Shown in pieces: positions 1 to 11,459 of a stretch of 64,000 bases of DNA. Source of the DNA: Microglena sp. YARC (taxonomy: Eukaryota; Chlorophyta; Chlorophyceae; Chlamydomonadales; Chlamydomonadaceae); the NCBI GenBank assembly GCA_022414725.1, contig CM039466.1, positions 37,446,892 through 37,510,891 of the forward strand. The letters run 5' to 3'. The notes under the pieces are model-generated. The model did not search any database, was not told the origin of the DNA, and saw only the letters and a program-made list of their open reading frames with translations. Every line of letters starts with the position of its first letter. Position 1 is the stretch's first letter. Position numbers and translations under genes: made by a program.

Positions 1-345
1 TATCTATTAGCAAAGTATTTCTTTGTCATCAATTATATCTAAGCAAAGCATGTTTTTATATCTCTTAGCAAAATATTTATTTTCAAATTGGAGTATTCTC
101 TATACAAAGCATGTTTTAGTATCTTACTTAGCAAAAGTATTTATTTTCAATTGAGTATCTCTATGCAAAGCCTGTTTTAGTAATTGAGTATCTCTAAACA
201 AAGCTGACAGAACTGCTAGAGGCTACGAACTGGGTAATCTTGTTCCACTCCGAGGGCATGCATTATGTCAGGAACTGCTAGGCTACAGTTGACAATAAAC
301 CTAGCAGTTCCTGACAAAAGCACCTTTGCAGTGTAGAATGGTTCA
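1..345. repeat. intronic repeat array with a 3'-edge copy of protease exon 6
   Basis: Degenerate units with the phrase GAGTATCTCTATGCAAAGC recur through this stretch and again at 1660-1790. At about 321-345 the minus strand carries a short copy of the 3' end of the protease exon at 1984-2098 (reading EPFYTAK), followed by GTGCTT, so a donor-like GT is kept. It lies on the downstream side of that exon, as the exon-edge array pattern predicts. Confidence 0.6.
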
Positions 346-404
346 CTCAGGTATGTATGCAAAATACATATTGGAATTCAACCCATTGTTCTTCTTATAC
401 CCAA

Positions 405-1656
<1,252 letters not shown>

Positions 1657-1659
1657 TGT

Positions 1660-1847
1660 TTTTTAGGATCTCGAAACAAAGCATGTTTTGGCATTTCGAA
1701 GAAAAGCATGTTTGGTAATTGAGTACCGGTATCTATAAACAAATCATGTTTTAGTGATTGAGTATCTATAAACAAAGCAACTTTCCAGTGTAGGATGGTT
1801 CGCCGTCCTCTGCGGTACCATACCCAGTCAGCAATATGGCGTGGTTA
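1660..1847 (-). repeat. degenerate 3'-edge copy of protease exon 6 plus intron repeats
   Basis: Read on the minus strand, about 1780-1847 encodes NHAILLTGYGTAEDGEPSYT, a near-copy of the catalytic-His segment of the exon at 1984-2098. The donor is damaged: the real exon has AAAG then GTGATT, while here AAAG is followed by TTGC. The flanking GAGTATCTATAAACAAA(G/T)C units repeat two or three times. This is a partial exon duplicate in the downstream intron, not an active exon. Confidence 0.75.
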
Positions 1848-1983
1848 TAACATAATGTAGTATGTTATTATATGATGTTGCATTTTTATGTTGTATTGTT
1901 GTAACAGCTTGTTCCCGAGTCGGTGAGTGGGGGGGGGGGGGGGGGGGCATGCTTTGGTGACTGAGTATCTATAAACAAATCAC

Positions 1984-2098
1984 CTTTGCAATGTAGAATG
2001 GTTCACCGTCCTCTGTGGTTCCATACCCAGTCAGTAAAATGGCGTGGTTCAAGTCGCCCTCCAATGAGCTGCACGTCGAGTCATCAAACAAGCCTCCC
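1984..2098 (-). CDS. papain-like protease, exon 6 (catalytic His segment)
   Basis: Sixth recognised exon of the minus-strand papain-family (C1) gene. It begins after acceptor CCACTCAG; the first base completes a codon left as AG by exon 5 (Arg), followed by 38 codons ending FYIAK, then donor GTGATT. It contains NHAILLTGYGT, which matches the C1 signature around the catalytic His (papain His159, typically DHAVLAVGYGT). A Cys nine residues in fits the usual position of the third disulfide. The next exon should supply the active-site Asn (NSWG block) but was not found downstream, so the gene is incomplete here or continues outside the window. Partial copies of this exon lie on both sides: 5' edges at 2225-2860, 3' edges at 1780-1847 and 321-345. 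Exon boundaries are supported by phase and homology. Confidence 0.85.
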
Positions 2099-2224
2099 CT
2101 GAGTGGCAGGAAAGCAGAGGGAATCTGGGTCAGACACGAGACATAGAAGAGACATGAGAGGGAACATGGATGAGGCATGGGTGAGGCCTGTGGGCAATTT
2201 TAAAGTCCGTGTAAGGGGTCCCAC

Positions 2225-2860
2225 ACAGAACCAATTTACATCCACGGTGCTGCATGTCGAATCATCAAGCAGGCGTACCCTGAGTAGCAGTACAGGAGAG
2301 GGAACATGGGTGAGTCATGTGGGCAAGAGAATGCAGGACATTTCAAAGTCTGTGAAAGGATTCCCACTTCATGTGCCAAAAAGCAAAACAAAAAACTCCA
2401 ATGAGCTGCATGTTATAGCAATTCAGGGGATGAACTGGACAGAATGTTTCCGCGAGAACTCATACTTCGTACTTCGTCTCTTGAAATCGAGAATTTTTGC
2501 CTGGAAATCCGAGAATTCATGACAATTCTGACGAAGTACGAAATGTTTGTCCACTTCATCCTCTGAATTGCTATAAGGCATCAAACAGGCCTCCCCTGAG
2601 TGGGCAAGGAAGGAAAGGCAGGAGAGGGAACATGGGTGAGACATGTGGGAAAGCGAATGCAGGAAATTGGAAATTCCGTGCCAGGGGTCCCACCCCCCTG
2701 GGTGATACTCCTTTCAGTACAATTAATAAAAATATACCTACTATGTGATGCATGTTTACATAATAATTAAATTCAGATAATGATTACACTTGATAAAAAT
2801 TGCCCTCCAATGTGCTGCATGTCGAATCTTCAAACAGGCCTCCCCTGGGTGGGCAAGGCA
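2225..2860 (-). repeat. array of 5'-edge copies of protease exon 6
   Basis: Three partial copies of the start of exon 6 lie upstream of it in gene orientation, near 2240-2290, 2395-2605 and 2805-2860. Each carries CTGCATGTCGAATC-like exon sequence (plus strand) adjacent to an acceptor-side CCTGAGTGG-like stretch. The middle copy is split by the MITE at 2414-2575. Intronic sequence between copies (GAGAGGGAACATGGGTGAG) repeats too, so the unit is exon edge plus intron end, about 180-250 bp. Confidence 0.8.
2414..2575. mobile_element. MITE with TATAGCAATTCAG inverted ends inside an exon-edge copy
   Basis: The left end TATAGCAATTCAG, then GGGATGAACTGGACA, is mirrored at the right end by the reverse complement (TGTCCACTTCATCCTCTGAATTGCTATA) with few mismatches. 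The element is about 160 bp with no ORF. The ends may be GCAATTCAG with a TATA (or TA) target duplication. It interrupts the middle 5'-edge copy of exon 6, so it inserted after that copy formed. Confidence 0.75.
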
Positions 2861-3032
2861 GGAGAGGGAACATTGGTGAGACATGTAGGCAAGAGAAAGC
2901 AGGCAAGCTCAAAGTCAGTGTAAGGGGTCTCACCTACCAGGGTGGTAATCATAACAATACAAAAACGTTAACATCATCACTTCAAAATTAGCATCACTTC
3001 GCCTTCATCATCCCTTCATCAGCAGTCCATAA

Positions 3033-3211
3033 CAGGGTACCATTGACCAAATTGGCCAGCGCTTTAGCGCGCGCGAAAACTAAAACTGCGCTTTGTAGTG
3101 CAAAATCGCTTGCTTGCTGCGGCTCACAGGGGGTTGCAAAAAAACTGCGCGGAACGCGCGAGTGGGGCTCAAAAAGGCAGCGCACCAGCGCGGTACGCTT
3201 GAAGTACCCTG
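3033..3211. mobile_element. hAT-A MITE copy 1
   Basis: Starts CAGGGTAC and ends GAAGTACCCTG, with the family core (CCAAATTGGCCAGCGCTTTAGCGCGC, then GGGGTTGCAAAAAACTGCGC, then GGGGCTCAAAAAGGCAGCGC). It matches copies at 31595, 50723 and 60569. Flanking 8-mers do not match clearly here, so the target duplication has decayed. Confidence 0.8.
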
Positions 3212-3379
3212 GCTTAGTCACGTCCTTTGTAGGAGATAGCTTGCATTGGATGCTGCCTAGAAGCTGCTTTTCATTGCCAGAGGGAGTCGAAATAGAAAAG
3301 AATATCAAACAATAGCAAACAATAGCATAGAAACAAGAATTTACAAATATCACCCCACCTTTGGTTACTCAACGCATAC

Positions 3380-3441
3380 CTGTAATCGGCGAAGTTCTCA
3401 GTGGCATGGATGTAGGCGGCCACTGGCATGTTACAAAGAGC
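3380..3441 (-). CDS. papain-like protease, exon 5
   Basis: A 62-nt exon after acceptor CCCCCCTCTAG, ending at donor GTATGC. It encodes ALCNMPVAAYIHATENFADY plus two bases (AG) that exon 6 completes as Arg. It aligns with the C1 segment that in papain reads roughly AVANQPVSVAIDA...FQFY, between the ND-E-ALL loop and the catalytic His strand. The entry phase (0) matches exon 4 and the exit phase (2) matches exon 6. A degenerate but still open 5'-edge copy lies upstream at 3744-3789. Confidence 0.8.
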
Positions 3442-3503
3442 CTAGAGGGGGGAGCAAGTGATGAGCTGGTGAGGGGGCAAGATGCTTGATATATAAAACC
3501 TCA

Positions 3504-4411
3504 CACCACCACCACCACCACCACCACCAACAGCAGCAGCAGCAGCAGCACCACCACCAACAACAACAACAACAGCAGCAGCAGCACCACCACTACCACC
3601 ACCAACGACAACACCAACACCAGCAGCAGCACATAACCACCAACAACAACAACACCACCAACAACAGTAGCAGCACCACCCCCACCACCAAAAACAACAC
3701 CAACATCACAATCACCAAAAACACCACCACCTCACAATCATAATCTCAGTGGATTGGATGTAAACAGCCACTGGCATGTTACAGAGAGCCTAGAAAGCGG
3801 AGCAGGTCATGAGCTGGTCAGGGGGCTAGCTACTGAATATGGGAAATCCCATACCACCAGCACCACCAACAACAACAACGGCACCACCACCAACAACAAC
3901 AACAACCAGCACCAGCACCAGCACCAGCACCAGCACCAGCACCAGCACCAGCACCTGCACCAGCACCAACACCAACACCTACACCAACAACAGCAGCAGC
4001 AGCAACAGCAAAATGATAACACACATACATATACACTCATCCACAATGAATATTCAAAGAGTTGATAACACACACACACATACACACACATACACACACA
4101 TACACACACATACGCACACATACACACATACACACATACGCACATACAGACATACAGACATACACATACACACATACACTCACACACATACACACATACA
4201 GACACATACACACACGTACACACATACACTCACACATACACACACATACACACACACATACACAGACACACATACACATACATACACGAATATACACACA
4301 TACACACACACAAATATACACACAGACACATGCACAATAACTATTAATAACACACACATACACACATACACACATACACACACATATGCACAATTCCTAT
4401 TCAAAGTGTTT

Positions 4412-4447
<36 letters not shown>

Positions 4448-4450
4448 CAA
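3504..4450. repeat. CAC/CAG/AAC trinucleotide and (CA)n / (CACATA)n arrays
   Basis: Tri- and hexanucleotide tracts (CAC, CAG, AAC, CAGCAC) at 3504-3735 and 3850-4015, then CA and CACATA repeats at 4060-4450. Predicted His/Gln/Thr-rich or Cys/Val-rich ORFs are frame-independent artefacts. The stretch is the intron between protease exons 4 and 5. Confidence 0.9.
3744..3789 (-). repeat. 5'-edge copy of protease exon 5
   Basis: On the minus strand, acceptor-like CTTTCTAG is followed by an open reading of ALCNMPVAVYIQSTEI, nearly identical to the start of exon 5 (3441 downward). It lies in the upstream intron and keeps AG and frame, but lacks the downstream exon end and donor. Confidence 0.8.
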
Positions 4451-4531
4451 AATGAATATTCAAAGTGCTGATAACACACATATATGTATGCATGCCTGCA
4501 TGCACACAAGTAACATGAGACAAGAACATAC

Positions 4532-4706
4532 CAGCAGCAGGTCATCCTCATCATTAGGTGTGCACTGGTAGTCTAGCAGGGACGCTGCTGCCCTGCCAGG
4601 AGAACCAGGACAGAGCCCATCCCCCCCCTGGTACGAGTGCACATATCCATCAACAGAGCGGAGGCCGTAGTACCGAGTTAGCCAGTCAAAGGCATTCTCT
4701 ATGTTC
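4532..4706 (-). CDS. papain-like protease, exon 4
   Basis: A 175-nt exon: acceptor CTCCTACGCAG, one base completing the Gly codon left by exon 3, then 58 codons ending DDLLL before donor GTATGT. It opens NIENAFDWLTRYYGLRSVDG and includes a Cys (GLCP) and the PNDEDDLLL helix. In C1 proteases the equivalent is GG-x-MDNAFEW...GG-I-x-x-E-x-x-YPY...C...V-P-x-NDE-x-ALL. Spacing agrees with papain-like domains, though the usual YPY is GYVHSY here. Upstream intron 4740-5930 holds about a dozen copies of this exon's acceptor edge, some with 70 or more nt of exon. Confidence 0.85.
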
Positions 4707-4739
4707 CTGCGTAGGAGTTTAAATGGCTTACATTATTAT

Positions 4740-5930
4740 ATACTCCAGTCAAATGCATTCTCTATGTCCCTGCAAAGGGGTTGAAACGGGTCATAGTCCC
4801 ATACCCATCATGTGTATGTCTTTTAAACTGGTGACCATATTGCTCATGTTTTTATAAGTCGTATCCATCGGTAGATTCAAGGCCGTCGTACCAAGTTAGC
4901 CAATCGAACGCATTCTCTATGTTCATGTAGAGGGGTTGAAATGGTTTATAGACTCAGAGCCATCATGTCTGTATGTATGACTGGTGTACATATTTCTTTT
5001 GTGCTTTCGTACTCCAGTCAAATGCATGATAAGTGTTCATGCAGAGGGATTGGAATGGCTTATAAGCTCAGAGCCATCATGTGTGTATGTATGACTGGTA
5101 TACATATTGATTTTATGCTTTCGTACTTCAGTCAAATGCATGATAAGTGTTCATGCAGAGGGATTGGAATGGCTTATAGGCTCAGAGCCATCATGTGTGT
5201 GTCTTTTGAACTGCTGACAATATTGCTTGTGTATTAATAAGTCATTTCCATCGGCAGATCGGAGCCCGTATTTTCGAGTTAGCCAGCCAAACGCGTTCTC
5301 TAAGTTCCTGCGGAGGGCTTGAAATGGTTTATAGACTAACATGCTTATGTACCCCAGTCAAATGCATTTTAGGTGTTCATGTGGGGGGGTTGGAATGGAA
5401 TATAGCCTCGTGGCCATCATGTTTTTGCCACATGTATCTACCAACAGATCGGAGCCTGTAGTAGCGAGTGAGCTAGTCAAAGACATTCTCTATGTTAATT
5501 GGTGGTTTGCCCCTGCGCAAGCAAACAGGCTGCACCCTGAACCTCACGCCTCATAAGAATTCCTACCATTTATGGGCGGGTTGAATTACAACACATTATC
5601 GTAGCCATGTGTATTTTTTATTTATTTTTTGATATTTATTTTCTTCTCCGTGTTCCTGTGCGGTTTGAATTTGAAGATAGTCCCGTAGCCATATTTATTT
5701 CTTTTAATCTTTGTTTTATTCTGCATGTTCCTGTGTGGGTTGAAGCGGAAGACAGTCCCGTAGCCATATTTACTTATTTAAATATGTATTTTATTCTCTA
5801 TATTCCTGAGTGGATTGAAGCAGAAGACAGTCTCACAGCCATATTTATTTAATTAATTAATTCCGATATTTATTTTATTCTCTACGCCCCTGTGCGGGTT
5901 GAATTGGAAGACTATCGCACAGCCATATTT
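4740..5930 (-). repeat. array of 5'-edge copies of protease exon 4
   Basis: About 10-12 partial copies of the intron-exon junction. Short units pair the exon start (plus-strand CATTCTCTATGTTCCTG) with intron end (GGGGTTGAAATGG). Larger ones at about 4860-4935, 5245-5313 and 5440-5500 extend about 70 nt into the exon. The 5245-5313 copy keeps acceptor CTCCGCAG and an open frame (NLENAFGWLTRKYGLRSADG). The 4749-4790 copy also keeps CTTTGCAG. Others have lost the AG. Units near 5640-5930 are the most degenerate. Confidence 0.8.
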
Positions 5931-5939
5931 GATTATTCA

Positions 5940-6170
5940 TGATTTTTAATTTAAATGCTATATTTCGAGCTATATTTTATATTTTATATTTATATTTTAT
6001 ATGTTATATTTTATATTTTATATTTTATATTATTATTTATATTTTATATTTTATATTATTATTTATATTTTATATTTTATATTTTATATTTATATTTATA
6101 TTTTAATTTAAATGCTATATTTCGAGCTATATTTTATATTTTATATTTACATCGAAGTCTTACTACATTT
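5940..6170. repeat. AT-rich low-complexity tract
   Basis: TTATATTTTATATT-type sequence between the exon 4 acceptor-edge array and the exon 3 donor-edge array, the middle of the intron. No coding signal. Confidence 0.85.
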
Positions 6171-6240
6171 TATTTTTACATTCAACTGTTATATTTCCCT
6201 CATTTACACCTGTCCGCCCTTTCTCTAATGAACAGCGTAC

Positions 6241-6635
6241 CCTCCCTCACACCCTTGGTCGTAAGCATCACAATCAATTATCTGCCGCACTTTTAATGGT
6301 ATATACTAAGTTACAAATATATCCAATTGGAAATCTTCTACGAACAATGTCGCGTACTAAAAATGAATTTCCCTCTTCCTCTAATGGACAACGTACCCTC
6401 CCCCACACCCTTGGTTGGAAGCAGCATCACAATCAATTATCTGCTGCACGATTACTGGTATACTTAGTTTGAAATATATTTAATAGTAAATTTTCTATGT
6501 ACAATGTCGCATACTAAAAACGAATATCTTATCTTATCTTACCTATCCCTCTTCCTCTGATGGACAACATACCCTCATTCACAGCCTCGGTTGGAAGCAT
6601 CGTATTCAATGAGCTGCTCCTCTTTTAATGGTATA
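6241..6635 (-). repeat. array of 3'-edge copies of protease exon 3
   Basis: Three partial copies of the end of exon 3 lie downstream of it: 6241-6300, 6397-6462 and 6573-6635. They read (L/I)IDCDA..QGC-type peptides and are followed by GTACGC, GTACGT and GTATGT, so all three keep a donor GT. One copy has an in-frame stop and Cys-to-Tyr change (IEYDASNRGCE). The first ends GCEGG in frame, so it could in principle replace the real 3' end. Confidence 0.85.
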
Positions 6636-6768
6636 CTAAAAAATATATTAAATATGAAGTCTTCTGTATGAAATGTCGCATACTTAGATAAAGATGATTT
6701 AATTACATCTTCCTCTCCGTCCAATGAAATGAGATTAAATTGTTTCCTTTTTCTTTCGTGTTATGTAC

Positions 6769-6908
6769 CCTCCTTTACAGCCTTGGTTGGATGCATCACA
6801 ATCAATAAGCTGCTGCACACTTAATGGTATCAAGTTCCCAGTTGCAAGGTAGTGGGCAGCTTCCAGGGCACCAACGGCGGTGAACGCCCAGGCTGCATTG
6901 CAATCCCC
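6769..6908 (-). CDS. papain-like protease, exon 3 (active-site segment, Cys to Ala)
   Basis: A 140-nt exon after acceptor TTTGCGTGCAG, ending at donor GTACAT. It reads GDCNAAWAFTAVGALEAAHY, then LATGNLIPLSVQQLIDCD and NQGCKG. This is the C1 active-site block; family members read Q-G-x-C-G-S-C-W-A-F-S, then L-S-x-Q-x-L-(V/I)-D-C and GC-x-GG. The first disulfide Cys, Trp-Ala-Phe, QQLIDCD and GC.GG are present, but the nucleophilic Cys (papain Cys25) is Ala (codon GCC) and the preceding Gly-Ser is Asn-Ala. The product would be a non-peptidolytic homologue, comparable in principle to family members with Ser at this place. Phase 0 in and 2 out, matching exons 2 and 4. A copy of its 5' edge lies at 6981-7011 and 3' edges at 6241-6635. 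Confidence 0.85.
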
Positions 6909-6980
6909 CTGCACGCAAAAATCATGTCAAGGCTATTTCAGGCTGATTCAGGATAATTCAGGATAATTCATGCTATTCCA

Positions 6981-7011
6981 GGCGATTTCCCCAGGCATCA
7001 TTGCACTCCCC
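6981..7011 (-). repeat. 5'-edge copy of protease exon 3
   Basis: On the minus strand, acceptor TTGCTTGTAG is followed by GECNDAWG, a degenerate copy of the exon 3 start GDCNAAWA. Surrounding intron phrases (AATCATGTCAAGGCTATTTCAG) are also duplicated at 6921 and 7022. The catalytic Cys is absent here too (Asp-Ala). Confidence 0.75.
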
Positions 7012-7254
7012 CTACAAGCAAGAATCATGTCAAGGCTATTTCAGTCCACAACCATTTCCATCACCACCAACAACAACACTGCCACTACCCACAATCTCCC
7101 ACACCCACATAGTACCCACGTCCTGCCCCTTACCACAACCGTTTCCGCCACCACCACCAGCAACACTGCCCACAAACTCTCCCACCCAACAGACTACTCA
7201 CATTCTGCCCTTGAAGTCAGCATTCTACCAACACCGCCCACAAACTCCCACACC

Positions 7255-9345
7255 CCACACACTATACACACCCAGCCCCATACAACAACTATTTCCATCA
7301 CCACCAACACCACCAACACCACCAACACTACCCACAATCTCCCATGCTCCACACACTATACACACCCAGCCACATACAACAACTATTTCCATCACCACCA
7401 ACACCACCAACACTACCCACAATCTCCCATGCTCCACACACTATACACACCCAGCCACATACAACAACTATTTCCATCACCACCAACACCACCAACACCA
7501 CCAATACTACCCACAATCTCCCATGCTCCACACACTATACACACCCAGCCACATACAACAACTATTTCCATCACCACCAACACAAACACCACCACCCACA
7601 ATCTCCCATGCTCCACACACTATACACACCCAGCCCCATACAACAACTATTTCCATCACCACCAACACCACCAACACCACCAAAACTACCCACAATCTCC
7701 CATGCTCCACACACTATACACACCCAGCCACATACAACAACTATTTCCATCACCACCAACACCACCAACACCACCAACACTACCCACAATCTCCCATGCT
7801 CCACACACTATACACACCCAGCCACATACAACAACTATTTCCATCACCACCAACACCACCAACACCACCAACACTACCCACAATCTCCCATGCTCCACAC
7901 ACTATACACACCCAGCCCCATACAACAACTATTTCCCTCATCACCAACACCACCAACACCACCAACACTACCCACAATCTCCCATGCTCCACACACTATA
8001 CACACCCAGCCACATACAACAACTATTTCCATCACCACCAACACCACGAACACTACCCACAATCTCCCATGCTCCACACACTATACACACCCAGCCCCAT
8101 ACAGCAACTATTTCCATCACCACCAACACCACCACACCACCACACCCACAATCTCCCATGCTCCACACACATACACACCCAAGCACATACAACAACTATT
8201 TCCATCACACCAACACCACCAACACCACCAACACTACCCACAATCTCCCATGCTCCACACACTATACACACCCAGCCACATACAACAACTATTTCCATCA
8301 CCACCAACACCACCAACACCACCACACCCACAATCTCCCATGCTCCACACACTATACACACCCAGCCACATACAACAACTATTTCCATCACCACCAACAC
8401 CACCAACACCACCAACACTACCCACAATCTCCCATGCTCCACACACTATACACACCCAGCCACATACAACAACTATTTCCATCACCACCAACACCACCAA
8501 CACCACCAACACTACCCACAATCTCCCATGCTCCACACACTATACACACCCAGCCACATACAACAACTATTTCCAATCACCACCAACACCACCAACACCA
8601 CCAACACTACCCACAATCTCCCATGCTCCACACACTATACACACCCAGCCACATACAACAACTATTTCCATCACCACCAACACCACCAACACCACCAACA
8701 CTACCCACAATCTCCCATGCTCCACACACTATACACACCCAGCCACATACAACAACTATTTCCATCACCACTAACACCAAACACACACAACACTACCCAC
8801 AATCTCCCATGCTCCACACACTATTACACACCCAGCCACATACAACAACTATTTCCATCACCACCAACACCACCAACACCACCAACACTACCCACAATCT
8901 CCCATGCTCCACACACTATACACACCCAGCCACATACAACAACTATTTCCATCACCACCAACACCACCAACACCACCAAAACTACCCACAATCTCCCATG
9001 CTCCACACACTATACACACCCAGCCACATACAACAACTATTTCCATCACCACCAACACCACCAACACCACCAACACTACCCACAATCTCCCATGCTCCAC
9101 ACACTATACACACCCAGCCACATAACAACAACTATTTCCATCACCACCAACACCACCAACACCACCAACACTACCCACAATCTCCCATGCTCCACACACT
9201 ATACACACCCAGCCACATACAACAACTATTTCCATCACCACCAACACCACCAACACCACCAACACTACCCACAATCTCCCATGCTCCACACACTATACAC
9301 ACCCAGCCACATACAACAACTATTTCCATCACCACCAACACCACC
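7255..9345. repeat. 94-bp minisatellite, about 22 copies
   Basis: Units such as ACAACTATTTCCATCACCACC followed by CCAACACCA repeats, ACTACCCACAATCTCCCATG and CTATACACACCCAGCCACAT repeat with a 94-bp period. 85-bp variants arise from loss of ACACCACCA steps. The C/A-rich strand has almost no stop triplets, so all three plus frames stay open for 0.5-1 kb. These are not genes. It occupies the intron between protease exons 2 and 3. Confidence 0.95.
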
Positions 9346-9370
9346 ACCCACCACCACCACCCCCACTACC

Positions 9371-10700
9371 CAATTGCTGCCAGTCAATATCCGTGGGGTA
9401 GCTAGCACCCTTGCCAGCCCCATACCACCACCCTACTCCAGAAACACTGCTACTACGGTACCCACAAACTCCTCCACACCCCACACACTATTCACACCCA
9501 CCCCATCCAACACACCATTCCACCAACACTGCAACTACCCACAACCTCTCACCACCCAACATACAACTCACATCACCCCATTCCATAACCACAGCTACGA
9601 CGATACCCCCGATACCCCGTGCCAGCCCCATACAACACTCCATTCCACCAACACTGCCTCTACCCACAATCTCTCACCACCCAACATACTACTCACATCA
9701 CCCCATTCCATAACCACGGCTACGACAATACCCCCGATACCCCGTGCCAGCCCCATACAACACACCATTCCACCAACACTGCCACTACCCACAATCTCCC
9801 ACACTCCTCACACAGTGCTGACAGTCAGCCCCATACCACAACCGCTTCCATCACCACCACCAACAACATCACCATGCATTACCCACCCCGCCACACACCC
9901 CACATACTCCTCACACCCTGTCCCATACAACACACCATTCCACCAACACTGCCACTACCCACAATCTCCCACACACCCCACACAGTGCTGACAGTCAGCC
10001 CCATACCACAACCGTTTCCATCACCAACAACAACAACATCACCACCACTACCCACAACCCCTCACACCCCACATACTACTCACACCCTGCCCCATACAAC
10101 ACACCATTCCATCCACTGCCAGTACCCACAATCTCCCACACCCCACATACGCTGTTTTTTTGTGCGACGTGTCGCCATTCTGTCGCTGCATGGCAACACA
10201 TGGGTCCGTCTAAACGAGGAAGAATTGCCCCCACGAACCCTCCGGGCTCCACGCTTCATGCTCCAAAAGTTTTGGGGGGCAGCGCCTTGCACTGGGGTCG
10301 CACTGGGTCACTCAATTATTGACGTATCGCACAAAATCAAAACAGTGACCACATACTACACACCCAGCCCCTTCACTTGGTCTTGGATTGGATTCACAGC
10401 ACCTAATTCTTGCCAGTCAATATCGATGGGGCAGCTAGCACCCGTGCCAGCCCCAGACCACCACCCCACTCCATAACCACTGCTACTACCATACCACACC
10501 CTCCCACAGCCCACATAGTACTCACACCCCACAGAGTACACACACCCTCACACCCCACACAGTACTATCACCACACCCAGCAACCACACGCAGCCGTTTT
10601 CTAAAGCCCTTGAGTTCATCTGGTCTTGGAGAGATGTCACAGCACACAATTCTTGCCAGTCAATATCGATGGAGCAGCCAGCCCCATACCACCACCCCAA
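9371..10700 (-). repeat. 3'-edge copies of protease exon 2 grading into minisatellite
   Basis: Partial copies of the end of exon 2 (reading IDIDWQELGAV and DQ) lie at 10620-10680 (donor mutated to AT), 10377-10437 (donor GTGAAG intact) and 9371-9402 (truncated). Between them, units with GTGCCAGCCCCATAC, CCACCAACACTGCC and ACTACCCACAATCTCCCACA continue to about 10100 and share phrases with the 94-bp unit. This suggests the satellite descends from the exon-edge unit. A 190-bp segment at 10145-10330 is unrelated and unidentified. Confidence 0.75.
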
Positions 10701-10734
10701 TCCATAACCTCTGCTACCACCCCACCCCACACAG

Positions 10735-10925
10735 TAACCACACCCACATAGTACTCACACCCCACAAAGTAACCACACCCACATAGTACTCACACCCCAC
10801 ACAGTAACCACACCCACATAGTACTCACACCCCACACAGTAACCACACCCACATAGTAATCACACCCCACACAGTAACCACACCCACATAATAATCACAC
10901 CCCACACAGTACTCACATCCCCACA
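10735..10925. repeat. 36-bp tandem repeat, about 5 copies
   Basis: CACACAGTAACCACACCCAC followed by ATAGTACTCACACCC repeats with a 36-bp period, directly downstream of exon 2 in gene orientation. Confidence 0.9.
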
Positions 10926-10962
10926 TCCCACTCAGTAACCACACCCAGCCCCTTGAATTCAC

Positions 10963-11175
10963 CTGGTCTTGGGGTGGCGTCACAGCACCCAATTCTTGCC
11001 AGTCAATATCAGTGGGGCAGCTTGCAGCCGATATGTTCCACGGGTAGCGCCCTTCTGTGCGCTTGGCTGGACTGCTGTTGAAGAAGCGCAACCCAAGTGA
11101 ACGAGTGTTTCCAGTACCACGCTGGGCTAGGTGCCGATGTGGGGGTATGTCCCCTTCCTCCAAGTAAAACTTGTT
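10963..11175 (-). CDS. papain-like protease, exon 2 (end of propeptide, start of mature domain)
   Basis: A 213-nt exon (71 codons, phase 0-0): acceptor CCCTTGCCACAG, donor GTGAAT. The first half, with GNTRSLGLRFFNSSPAKRT, aligns with the C1 propeptide end (N-x-F-x-LG-x-N-x-F-x-D-L). The second half, SCPTDIDWQELGAVTPPQDQ, is the mature N-terminus (family: LP-x-x-x-DWR-x-x-GAVTPVKNQG) and ends with the Gln that forms the oxyanion hole. The propeptide encoded by exons 1-2 is short compared with the usual ~100 residues, and no ERFNIN helix is visible, so an exon may be missed in intron 1 or lost. Three 3'-edge copies follow at 10620, 10377 and 9371. Confidence 0.85.
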
Positions 11176-11459
11176 CTGTGGCAAGGGCAGTGGAGACAAG
11201 ATGTGAGTGGGTGGTGGGCGGGTGCATCAAGGAGGGTGAGTGGGTGTATGGGTGGGTGGGTCGAGGATGTGTAAAAAAAAGGGAGGAGGATTGTAGGAGT
11301 GGGTGGGTGTCTGTGGGTGGGCAGCAGCGACGGTGGTAGTGGTGGTGATGTGTATGTGTGGTTCGGTTGGGTGTGGTTGGGTGTGGTTGGGTGTGGTTGA
11401 GTTGGGTTGGGCTTTTAAATCTGGAGTTTGGTGTAGTAGTATTTAAGCTACACATCTTA

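Noticed and set aside
3486..4471. His/Gln-rich and Thr-rich ORFs
   Set aside because: Produced by CAC/CAG/CA repeats inside a protease intron.
6970..9991. Very long plus-strand ORFs (up to 996 codons)
   Set aside because: They translate a C/A-rich 94-bp minisatellite lacking stop triplets; all three frames are open and the repeat length is not a multiple of three.
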